Part shown: in pieces, positions 8,301 to 17,810 of the stretch
Layout of the letters: every line of letters starts with the position of its first letter
Position numbering within the stretch: position 1 is the first letter of the stretch
From: Janthinobacterium lividum
Lineage (GTDB): Bacteria; Pseudomonadota; Gammaproteobacteria; Burkholderiales; Burkholderiaceae_D
NCBI RefSeq assembly: GCF_023509035.1
Contig: NZ_CP075583.1
Coordinates: 5,952,001 to 6,016,000 of the forward strand
Direction of reading: 5' to 3'
Length of the DNA: 64,000 nucleotides
Translations under genes and position numbers: made by a program
Notes under the pieces: model-generated
The model's database searches: none
The model's input: the letters and a program-made list of their open reading frames with translations, nothing else
What the model was told of the DNA's origin: nothing

Positions 8301-9170
8301 ATGAAACTCGCCCACCACCATACCCTCCAAGCCTGGCTGTTCCTCGCCCCTGCCCTGCTGCTGCTGGCAGCCTTTTCCTTCTGGCCCGTCGGCTACGGCT
8401 CCGTACTGGCCTTCACCGATTACAGCCTGATACGCGAGACGCGCTTCGTCGGCCTCGATAACTTCCGCTACATCTTCAACAACGAAATGTTCGTCTCGGG
8501 CCTGAAAAACTCGCTGATGTTTTTGCTGATGGTGCCCTTCGTGCAGGTAGGCGCCATCGTGCTGGCCGTACTGGTCAACAACCGCCTGCCAGGCATCCGC
8601 CTGTTCCGCGCCGCCTTCTACGTGCCGGTGGTGACCACCGTGTCCGTGGTCGGCATCATGTGGGGCTTCATGTTCCACGAACAGGGCGCGCTGAACTACG
8701 TGATGATGACGTTAAAGCTGGTGAACGCGCCCGTGGGCTGGCTGACGAACGACAGCCTGGCACTGTTTGCCGTGATGTTCGTCACCCTGTGGCGCGGCCT
8801 GGGCTGGTACATGGTGATGTACCTGGCAGCCCTGCAATCGATCCCGTCGGACATGCAGGAAGCGGCCATGCTCGATGGCGCCAACCGCTGGCAGCGTTTC
8901 TGGAAAATCACCGTGCCGATGCTGCGCCCGACCATCATGCTGTGCTCCATCCTGTCCGTGCTGGCAGCCCTGAAGGCATACCAGGAAGTCGACGTGCTGA
9001 CCCAGGGCGGGCCGATGAACTCCACCTTCACGGCGCTGTACTACGCGTATGACCAGGGCCTCAAACACTTGAAACTGCCGCGCGCGCTGGCGGCCAGTTT
9101 CGTCGTCTCGCTGTTCTGCATAGGCATCGCCCTGCTGTGCCTGCGCTATTTGAAACCCAAGCACCGCTGA
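8301..9170 (+). CDS. ABC sugar transporter permease (MalF/UgpA-like)
   Basis: A 289-residue inner-membrane permease with six predicted hydrophobic spans, beginning with LFLAPALLLLAAFSFWPVG. The EAA loop for the ATPase is visible as EAAMLDGANRWQRFWKITVP near residues 190-210. It starts seven bases after the binding-protein stop, with AGGA just upstream. It pairs with the next permease to form the membrane channel of the GlcNAc/oligosaccharide importer. Confidence 0.9.
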   Translation: MKLAHHHTLQAWLFLAPALLLLAAFSFWPVGYGSVLAFTDYSLIRETRFVGLDNFRYIFNNEMFVSGLKNSLMFLLMVPFVQVGAIVLAVLVNNRLPGIRLFRAAFYVPVVTTVSVVGIMWGFMFHEQGALNYVMMTLKLVNAPVGWLTNDSLALFAVMFVTLWRGLGWYMVMYLAALQSIPSDMQEAAMLDGANRWQRFWKITVPMLRPTIMLCSILSVLAALKAYQEVDVLTQGGPMNSTFTALYYAYDQGLKHLKLPRALAASFVVSLFCIGIALLCLRYLKPKHR

Positions 9171-9184
9171 CAGGGGGAATGACC

Positions 9185-10021
9185 ATGAAAACCCGCTCCC
9201 GCCCCCTGAAAACGCGCCTGCAAATACTGGGCCACTATGCCGTGCTGTGCGCAATCGCCGTCGTCTGCGTCTTCCCGTTCTGGTGGACCCTGGTGACGGC
9301 CATCTCCACGGAAGGCAATATCTTCGCCTTCCCACCCACTTTCTGGCCGAAGGCCCCGTCCTTCGACAACTTCATCGAAGTCTTCCAGGCCATCCCGATC
9401 TGGTCGTTTTTCAAGAACTCGGTGCTGATCGCCGTGTTTACCGTGTTCTGGAAACTGCTGCTCTGCTCACTGGCCGCGTATCCGCTGGCGCGCCTGAAAT
9501 TCCGCGGCCGCAAACTCGTGTTCGGCCTGATCCTGGCCACCCTGGTGCTGCCGTCGGAGGTGAATTTCCTCGTCAACTTCATCACCATCACGCAAATGAG
9601 CCTGGTCGACACTTATACCGGCGTGATCCTGCCCAACGTGGTGACGGCCGTGGCCATTTTGCTGCTCAAGCAGGCGTTCGAGGAAGTGCCGCAAGACCTG
9701 ATCGACGCGGCGCGTGTCGATGGCGCTTCCGAGTGGGTCATCTTCAGCCGCATCATGCTGCCGCTGATTACGCCATGGCTGGCAACCGTCGGCATCCTGA
9801 CGGCCGTCGAATCGTGGAATGAGTACATCTGGCCCTCCATCGTCATGAGCAAACCCGATGAATTCCCGCTCTCTGTCGGCGTGCTGTACTTGCGCGGCAC
9901 CTTCGGCAGCAGCACGCGCGTGATCGCCGCCGGCACCCTGATCACCATCGTGCCAACCCTGCTCGCCTTCCTGTTTACCCAACGCTTCTTCATGCGTGGC
10001 ATGGACGGCGCAGTCAAATGA
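9185..10021 (+). CDS. ABC sugar transporter permease (MalG/UgpE-like)
   Basis: A 278-residue permease with an N-terminal hydrophobic span (YAVLCAIAVVCVFPFWWTLV) and the EAA-type loop DLIDAARVDGASEWVIFSRI in the second half. AGGGGG at 9172-9177 is seven bases from ATG 9185 and only one base from ATG 9179, so 9185 is preferred. It is the partner of the preceding permease, 14 bases away. Its stop overlaps an ATG of the MFS gene (ATGA), showing tight cotranscription. Confidence 0.9.
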   Translation: MKTRSRPLKTRLQILGHYAVLCAIAVVCVFPFWWTLVTAISTEGNIFAFPPTFWPKAPSFDNFIEVFQAIPIWSFFKNSVLIAVFTVFWKLLLCSLAAYPLARLKFRGRKLVFGLILATLVLPSEVNFLVNFITITQMSLVDTYTGVILPNVVTAVAILLLKQAFEEVPQDLIDAARVDGASEWVIFSRIMLPLITPWLATVGILTAVESWNEYIWPSIVMSKPDEFPLSVGVLYLRGTFGSSTRVIAAGTLITIVPTLLAFLFTQRFFMRGMDGAVK

Positions 10022-10047
10022 AAACGTCTCTCGATAAGGAAGCCTCC

Positions 10048-11376
10048 ATGCACGACCAGCGCATCAGCATCAGCAAGAAAGCACGCAGCCCGATATCCTG
10101 GGTGCCCACCTTGTACTTCGCCCAGGGCCTGCCGTTCTACGCCGTGGCCCTGGTAGCCGGCCTGATGTTCAAGAGCATGGGCGTACCGAACGACCAGATC
10201 GCCCGCTGGACGGGCCTGATCGGCTTTGCCTGGGTCTTCAAGTCGCTGTGGAGCCCCTTCCTGGAACTGGCGTCGAGCAAGAAGACCATGGTGGTGCTGT
10301 TCCAGTTCCTCGGTGGCCTGAGCCTGGGCCTGATCGCGCTGGCCCTGCAAACGCCGCTGTGGTTCGCCGCCAGCATCGCCGTGCTGTTCGTCGCCGCGCT
10401 GGCCTCGTCGACGCACGACATCGTCTGCGACGGCCTGTATATCGCCAGCCTGTCGGACAAGCAGCAGGCCGCCTATGCGGGCTGGCAAGGCGCCTTCTTC
10501 AACGCCGGCAAATTCATTTCGCTGGGCGGCCTGGTGATCCTGGCCGGCTACCTGGAGAAAAAAATCGGCATCAAGCCGGCATGGTCGGTGATCTTCCTGA
10601 TCATCGGCGCCATGATGCTGTCACTGGCCGCCTACCACCTGTGGGCGCTGCCGCAGGTGCGCAACGCGGCGGTCGCTGACAAGAGCGTGGCCGGCATCAG
10701 CCGCACCTTGTGGGACGTGCTGGTGGACTTCCTGAAGAAGCCCGGCATCTGGGGCATGATCGCCTTCATCATCCTGTTTCGGGCCGGCGAGGCGCAGGTG
10801 CAGACCATCGGCCCCCTGTTCCTGCGCGAAGCGCGCGAGCTTGGGGGGTTGGGCCTGTCGACGACGGAAGTGGGCGCCGTGTACGGCACGGCCGGCACCG
10901 TGGCATTCCTGCTGGGCAGCATCGGCGGCGGCTACTTCACTTCCTGGCTGGGCCTCAAGCGCGCCATGTTCTTCCTGATCCTGGCCATGAACTTGCCGAA
11001 CCTGGTGTTCTACTACCTGAGCCACAGCATGCCGACCGACCTGACCCTGATCACGGCCGCGCTCAGCGTGGAAATGTTCGGCTATGGCTTCGGCTTCGTC
11101 GGCCTGATCCTGTTCATGATGCAGGTGGTCTCCGTGGGCAAGTACCAGACGGCCCACTATGCGTTCGCCACCGGCGTGATGCAGCTGGGCTTCGTGCTGT
11201 TCAAGATGATCAGCGGCGACATCCAGACGGCGCTCGGCTACAAGACCTTTTTCCTGTGGGTGCTGGTGTCGGCCGTGCCCGTATTGATCCTGTCGCGCTT
11301 CATGCGCATCGGACCAAAGGCCCCCTCCGATCAAGCTGACGCCGGCGCCACATCCGCGCCGGCCAGCGCAAGCTAG
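10048..11376 (+). CDS. MFS permease, AmpG-like, in the nag operon
   Basis: About 442 residues with some 12 hydrophobic segments. The opening [18 protein letters not shown] and the later [11 protein letters not shown] recall the AmpG/acetyl-CoA transporter branch of the major facilitator family. AmpG imports GlcNAc-anhydromuropeptides, and other family members import GlcNAc-related sugars. ATG 10048 has AAGGA eight bases upstream and is preferred over ATG 10018, which overlaps the previous stop. It lies between the ABC permeases and the ABC ATPase, an unusual insertion that suggests two parallel uptake routes for the same sugar. The substrate is inferred from context only. Confidence 0.8.
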   Translation: MHDQRISISKKARSPISWVPTLYFAQGLPFYAVALVAGLMFKSMGVPNDQIARWTGLIGFAWVFKSLWSPFLELASSKKTMVVLFQFLGGLSLGLIALALQTPLWFAASIAVLFVAALASSTHDIVCDGLYIASLSDKQQAAYAGWQGAFFNAGKFISLGGLVILAGYLEKKIGIKPAWSVIFLIIGAMMLSLAAYHLWALPQVRNAAVADKSVAGISRTLWDVLVDFLKKPGIWGMIAFIILFRAGEAQVQTIGPLFLREARELGGLGLSTTEVGAVYGTAGTVAFLLGSIGGGYFTSWLGLKRAMFFLILAMNLPNLVFYYLSHSMPTDLTLITAALSVEMFGYGFGFVGLILFMMQVVSVGKYQTAHYAFATGVMQLGFVLFKMISGDIQTALGYKTFFLWVLVSAVPVLILSRFMRIGPKAPSDQADAGATSAPASAS

Positions 11377-11390
11377 GAATCGCACAGTCC

Positions 11391-12525
<1,135 letters not shown>

Positions 12526-12684
12526 CAATAGCCGTTGTTTACCATGCTGCCGCCCTTTGACTTGTGCGATCAGGATGGCAGAATACGTGTTTTTTAAGAT
12601 TCCCTGCCCCCGGAAAATACCGCCACACGCTGTTGCGGCAACCAGTACCGGAGCGTATTTTTGTTATTGATTGAAGGATAACCC

Positions 12685-13993
12685 ATGTCCCAATTCCGTC
12701 TTGCCCGTCTTAGCCTGCTCCTGGCCGCCATCGGCCTGAATGTCCTGCCATCCCTGTCGCACGCGCAGGATGCCAAGCCAGCCGCCGCTGCCGCTGCCAC
12801 TCCGGCCGATTCGGTGCGCCCTGAAGTGTTCAAGCTGCTCGATCCGACCGCCGTGAAGGCATCGATGGATGCCAAAAACTACGCCGACGTGCAAAGCCGC
12901 ATCGACCAGGCTGCCGCCATTCCAGCCCTGACGCCGTATGAAACGTTCGTGCTGAACCGCCTGCGCGTAGCGCTGGCCTCGACCACCAACAATGCACCGA
13001 TGGCCATGACGGCGCTGGAAGCGGTGATCGAATCGGGCAAGCTGGACAAGAAAGCCCAAGGCGACTTCATCCAGGCACTCGCCAACTACCACTACAACGC
13101 CAAGGATTATCCGAACGCCATCAAGTGGTTCACCCGTTACCAGACGGAAACAGGCGACGTGGCCACCGTGCGCCCCTACATCATCCGCGCCTACTACTTC
13201 AGCAACGATTTCGCGCGCGCCAAGCAGGAACTGATGGCCGACGTAACGGCCAAGCAGCAAGCGGGCAAGACGCCGAGCATCGAAGAACTGCAATTGCTGG
13301 CCAACACGGGATCGAAGAGCAAGGATCCGGCCACCTACCTGGTCGCCATGGAAAATCTGGTGCGCTACTACCCGTCGGACGACTACTGGAGCGACTTGCT
13401 GGGCCGTTTGCAAGGCAAGGCCGGTTATTCGGACCGCTTCGCGCTGGATGTGCTGCGCCTGCAATTCAAGGCCGTCGGCACCATGCCGCCGCAAGATTAC
13501 AGCGACATGGCTGAAATCGCCTTGCAAAACGCCTTCCCGACGGAAGCGAAAAAAAGTCCTCGACGCCGGCTTTGCCAAAGGCGTGCTGGGCACGGGCGCG
13601 AATGCCGCCAAGCACAAGAAACTGCGCGACCAGGCCAACAAGGCTGCCGCCGACGATGTGAAAAACATCGCCAGCGGCGAAGCGTCGGCCATGAAGAGCA
13701 AAGATGGCACGGGCTTGATCAACCTGGGCTACGCCTTCGTGACGATGGACCAGTTCGACAAAGGTATCGACCTGATCCAGAAAGGCATCGCCAAGGGCGG
13801 CCTGAAGCGTACTGAAGACGCCAAACTGCGCCTCGGCTATTCCTACGCCATGGCAGGCAAGAAAGACGACGCCATCAAGGTACTGGAAACGGTCAAGGGC
13901 GGCGACGGCGTGGGCGACCTGGCCCGCTACTGGATCCTGTGGCTGAACCGTCCTGCCACGGCAGCGGCAGCACCAGCAGCAGCGGCACAGTAA
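12685..13993 (+). CDS. Exported TPR-rich protein, frameshifted at an A7 run
   Basis: With the frame repaired this is about 435 residues: a signal peptide (SLLLAAIGLNVLPSLSHAQ), an Ala-rich linker, then helical repeats of TPR character. Examples are YHYNAKDYPNAIKWFTRY, LGYAFVTMDQFDKGIDLI and LGYSYAMAGKKDDAIKVL. The frame changes at A7 (13549-13555). Reading A6 gives EAKKVLDAGFAKG and continues to the stop at 13993; reading A7 ends instead at 13815 with unlike sequence. ATG 12685 has AAGGA upstream. It is probably a periplasmic scaffold or adaptor. Its link to chitin use is only by position. Confidence 0.75.
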
Positions 13994-14019
13994 TTCCTGC
14001 TCCCTCAAGCATGCGCAAG

Positions 14020-14054
14020 GCAGTTCCCGGCTCAGGCCGGGGCTGCTTTTTTTT
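14020..14054 (+). terminator. Rho-independent terminator after the TPR gene
   Basis: GCAG and CCCGGC (14020-14031) pair with GCCGGG and CTGC (up to 14046) around a short TCAG loop, followed by eight T (14047-14054). It lies 26 bases after the TPR stop and before the NagX gene. Confidence 0.8.
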
Positions 14055-14074
14055 CGACCTTCTTTCGTCCTTCC

Positions 14075-15268
14075 ATGCCGCCAGCCACCTCCCCCGCCGC
14101 CGAACGATTGACCAGCCTGGACGCCTTTCGCGGCTTCGTGATCGTCACCATGATCTGGGTCAACTACCTGGCCGGCATGCCCGGCATTGCCTATTGGCTC
14201 GAACATGCGGGAGCGCGCGCCGACGGCATCACCCTGCCCGACCTGGTCTTTCCCGGCTTTCTGTTCATGGTCGGCATGGCCATTCCACTGGCCTTGCAGC
14301 GCCATTGCGGCCACGTCACGCCAGCCTTGCTGGGACGCCTGCTGTGGCGCTCCGCCAGCCTGATGCTGGCCGGCGTGGTGCTGGCGAATGCCTACCGCTA
14401 TGATGCGCAGGCGGCGCTGCTGCCGCAGGCCGTGTTCTTCCTTCTGTTTTATTTGGCGATGATCCTGCTGTGGCGCCAGGGCGCGGGCAGGTTTGAGCTG
14501 GCTGCAGGCGGCGCCCTGATGCTGTTCCTGCTGGCGACCTTCCGCGGCGAACTGAATGCGGAATTTTCCAGTACCTGGCTACAACCGTCGTGGTGGGGCA
14601 TCCTCGGCATGATCGGCTGGTCCTACCTACTGTGCAGCCTGTTGTACCTGGCGTGCCACGGCAGCGGCACGGCGCTGATGGGCGTGTTTTCCCTGCTGAT
14701 CGCGCTGTACATGGGTGGCATGGCGGGCAGCCTGGATTTCCTGCCCGCTAGCATCAACGGGTTTGTCAACGTGCCGCAGGTGCTCGGTTCGACGGCGGCC
14801 AATGTGTTGGCCGGCACGCTGGTGGGCCAGCTGTTCCTGCGCGGCGCGGCCCTGAACCATGCCCAGAGGATACGTTTCATGGCGTGGTTCGCGCTGGGTC
14901 TGCTGGCGGCCGGCCTGCTGCTGCGGCCGTATCACAACATCAACAAGATCGCGGCAACGGAATCCTACACGCTCGTGTGCAGCGCCCTCATCCTGGCCCT
15001 GTTCCTCGTATTTTATGTCGTCATCGACGTGTGGCGCTGGCGCGCCTGGGCAGTGGTACTGTTACCCGCCGGTACCAATGCCCTGTTCGCCTACATCGTG
15101 CCCGACCTGTGGCAGCAACTGGCGGCCGTACTGCACCTGCCGCGCTTCTGGTGGCCCTATCTGGAGACGGGCGGCGCGGCCGGCCTGTGGAATGCCGCCG
15201 CCGTCACCGCCCTGATGCTGCTCTTCACCGCGCTGGCCACGCGTTACGGCCTGAAGTTGAAGTTTTAG
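14075..15268 (+). CDS. nagX: NagX-type membrane protein (DUF5009/HGSNAT-like)
   Basis: A 397-residue polytopic membrane protein with about ten hydrophobic segments. The opening LTSLDAFRGFVIVTMIWVNY and TLPDLVFPGFLFMVGMAIPLAL match the heparan-alpha-glucosaminide N-acetyltransferase-like (DUF5009) family, called NagX in bacterial GlcNAc clusters. A role in GlcNAc or chitooligosaccharide transport or transacetylation is proposed for the family but not shown here. No clear ribosome site precedes ATG 14075. The gene converges on a paralogue with a four-base overlap of 3' ends, a striking arrangement. Confidence 0.82.
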   Translation: MPPATSPAAERLTSLDAFRGFVIVTMIWVNYLAGMPGIAYWLEHAGARADGITLPDLVFPGFLFMVGMAIPLALQRHCGHVTPALLGRLLWRSASLMLAGVVLANAYRYDAQAALLPQAVFFLLFYLAMILLWRQGAGRFELAAGGALMLFLLATFRGELNAEFSSTWLQPSWWGILGMIGWSYLLCSLLYLACHGSGTALMGVFSLLIALYMGGMAGSLDFLPASINGFVNVPQVLGSTAANVLAGTLVGQLFLRGAALNHAQRIRFMAWFALGLLAAGLLLRPYHNINKIAATESYTLVCSALILALFLVFYVVIDVWRWRAWAVVLLPAGTNALFAYIVPDLWQQLAAVLHLPRFWWPYLETGGAAGLWNAAAVTALMLLFTALATRYGLKLKF

Positions 15269-16378
15269 ACCTTGATATAAATCGTGCGCTTGTCCATGCC
15301 GTAGGCGATCAGCCAGCACAGCAGCATGAAGCTGACGGCGAACAGCATGGATCCCACCCGCGCCGGCGCCCAGCCTGTAAAACCACTGCTGGTATAGCCA
15401 CTGGTACAGGTTGCCGCCGCCGATGCGCACGGTAAAGGCGATGATCACCAGCACTTCCGATACCAGGTAGATGAACAGGGTGTTCTTGCCGAAGACTTCA
15501 AAAAAATACGTCCAGCCCGTGATCTTGCGCACGTCGATGACGAACATCAGCAACGCCAGCAGCAGCAAGTCCAGGCCGATGCCCAGCATCACGTAAGAGC
15601 TGGTCCACAGTTTCTTGTTGATCGGGAACACTTCATTCCAGCACAGGGCCACCGCCACGCAGAGGACGCCAGCCACGGCCAGCTGAACCAAGCTGGAACG
15701 CAGCTGCGCCGGTGCCGTCTGGCGCAGGAAACTGCCCGCCAGGTAGCCAGCAATCACATTGACGATAGCCGGCAAGGTGCCGAGGATACCTTCCGGATCG
15801 AAGGCGATGCCTTCGCCGTGGTACAGGTGGCTGTCACCCAGCAGGATCAGATCCAGCTTGGCCGGCGCGTTGCCGTGCAAGCTGTAGTCGCCCCAGGTCG
15901 CCAGGATGGCCCAGTAGCCGAGCAAGGCGCAGGCGCTGAAGACCAGCGCGCCCCGTGTCTTCCAGTAATGCAGGACCAGGGCGGCGGCCAGGTAGCATAC
16001 GGCGATGCGCTGCAGTACCCCGGGGATGCGCGTATGGGACAGGGGCGACCAGGCGAACTGGCCCGCATCGTCGAGCTTGAAGAAGGGGAACCAGTACAGC
16101 AGGAAGCCCAGTAAAAAGATCAGCGCGCTGCGCTTGCACAGCTTGGCCAGTACGGCGCCATGGCCCAGGTTTTCATATTTCCCCAGCGCAAAAGCCAGCG
16201 CATTGCCGACGACAAATAAAAAGCTGGGGAAGACCAGGTCCGTCAGGGTAAAACCATGCCATTCGGCATGCAGGAACGGCGCATACACGCTGCCCCAGTC
16301 GCCGGGCGTATTGACGACGATCATCAGGGCCACGGTCAGGCCGCGCAGAACGTCGAGGGCGAGATAGCGCTGGTTCAT
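15265..16378 (-). CDS. Second NagX-type membrane protein, frameshifted near its 3' end
   Basis: Begins MNQRYLALDVLRGLTVALMI and carries TLTDLVFPSFLFVVGNALAFAL, the DUF5009/NagX signature, with about ten membrane spans. At 15379-15382 (AAAA, T4 on the coding strand) the frame shifts. With one T fewer, the protein reads QQWFTGWAPARVGSMLF and ends GMDKRTIYIKV at TAA 15265-15267. As given, the frame runs on antisense through the other nagX gene to 15062. The repaired length is about 370 residues. Its ATG overlaps the stop of the chitinase upstream (ATGA 16375-16378), so chitinase and nagX form an operon. Confidence 0.82.
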
Positions 16379-17687
16379 GGCTGCGCCCCCTTCAGGATAG
16401 GCGCCAGGGCGGTGCCCAGCACCTGCTGCGCATCGCCGCTCAATTCCCAGAACATGCCACCGCGCAAGCCCTTGTCGCGGATATAGCGCACTTTATGGGC
16501 CACCGATTGCGCATCCTCATAGCTGATGAACACGCCGCTGTCGCGGTGATACAGGTACGGTACTTGCGACGCGGTATTCCAATGGCGCTGGAAACCGCGC
16601 GCGCCCTTGCCCTCGGCCAGGTAGCCCTGCTCGAGCAGATGCCGGTAAGTAAATGTCGGCGTACCGTCATTGCCGCTGGCCGCGCCCTGGCAAGGCTGAT
16701 ACAGGCCGTCACCGCGGGGACCGGCGGCGCACTGCTTCCAGCCATAGCCATAGAAGGGTACGCCCAGCACCAGCTTGGCGGCAGGCACGCCGGCGCGCAG
16801 GAAGCGCGTCACGGTGGCGTCCGCATGCAGATGCTTTTCACGCTGCGGGTCGGCGGGATCGGCATACAGGGGTGCCAGCTGGCCACTCTCGGCATCCCAC
16901 ACGCCGCGGTAGTCATACGTCATCAGGTTGATCCAGTCCAGCTGCGCCGCCAGGCGGACGATCCAGCCGGGCGCGGCGTCGCTGTCATCGGTCAGGCTGG
17001 CATGCGCGCCGGCGGCGATGGTGATCAGGTAATGGCGGCCGGCCGCCTGCTTGCCGGCCTGGTCGAAGGCACTGCGCAATTCGGCAGCCAGGCGCACATA
17101 GTTTTCCTTGTCGTCGCCACGGTGGCAGACCTTGCCTTCGATACAGGGAATTCCCCCGTGACAGGATGTTCCCAGTCGATATCGACGCCATCGAGGCCAT
17201 GCTGGCGCACCAGCTCCAGGGCGGAAGCGATGAACGCCTGGCGCGCGGCCGGCGTGGCGGCCACGTCCGAAAAGCGGTTCGACCAGATCCAGCCGCCCAC
17301 CGACAGCAGGACGCGTAGCCGCGGGTTACTTTGCTTGAGCGCATTGAGCTTGCGCAAATTGTCGGCATCGGCTTGCGGCGCCGGCAGCACGATGCTGCCA
17401 TTGGCCGGCCGGGACGGCTGGCCCTGCCCATCCAGGCAAGCGCTCACGCCACCGCCCTCGGGCGCGGGATTGCCATGTTCGCCATCCCAGCAGATGTCGG
17501 CGAACGCATACTGGATCAGGCTGACATTGCCAGGGCGAATATTGTGCTCGTTAACGGGAAAATCAGCCGATTTCCAGCCGGGATAATAGGCCACCACTTC
17601 TGGCGCGAAAGCCGGTGCGGCGGGAGCGGCGGAGGCGGCCAGTGGCAGCGCGCAGGCGAAGCAAGCCAGCATTGCGTGTAATGTCAT
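16375..17687 (-). CDS. Glycoside hydrolase family 18 chitinase, frameshifted
   Basis: The signal peptide MTLHAMLACFACALPLAASA is followed by EVVAYYPGWKSADFPVNE, the usual first strand of a GH18 barrel. The catalytic DxxDxDxE region is seen as LDGVDIDWEHP, with Glu as acid/base, and LRVLLSVGGW precedes it. At 17153-17157 the C5 run (G5 coding) breaks the frame. Adding one G gives TGGIPCIEGKVCHRGDDKENY and joins RLAAELRSAFDQ, DWINLMTYDYRG and GGMFWELSGD, the remaining GH18 motifs. The repaired protein is about 437 residues. Start 17687 has GGTGAG upstream. It hydrolyses chitin or chitodextrins in the periplasm or outside, and is coupled to the downstream nagX. Confidence 0.85.
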
Positions 17688-17724
17688 CGGATGTATCTCA
17701 CCAAGTAAAGAAAAGCATCTTGCA

Positions 17725-17760
17725 ATAAAAAAATGGCGGAGCCAGCTGCGCTCCGCCATT
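17725..17760 (-). terminator. Terminator of the TonB receptor gene
   Basis: Perfect 11-base stem, 17732-17742 with 17750-17760 (AATGGCGGAGC and complement), with a 7-base loop. In minus-strand direction it is followed by seven T (17725-17731). It lies 51 bases beyond the receptor stop and just before the chitinase gene. Confidence 0.88.
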
Positions 17761-17810
17761 GTCATGCCATCCCGGGTGTCCGCCGGGAGGCATCCACTAC
17801 ATAAAACATC

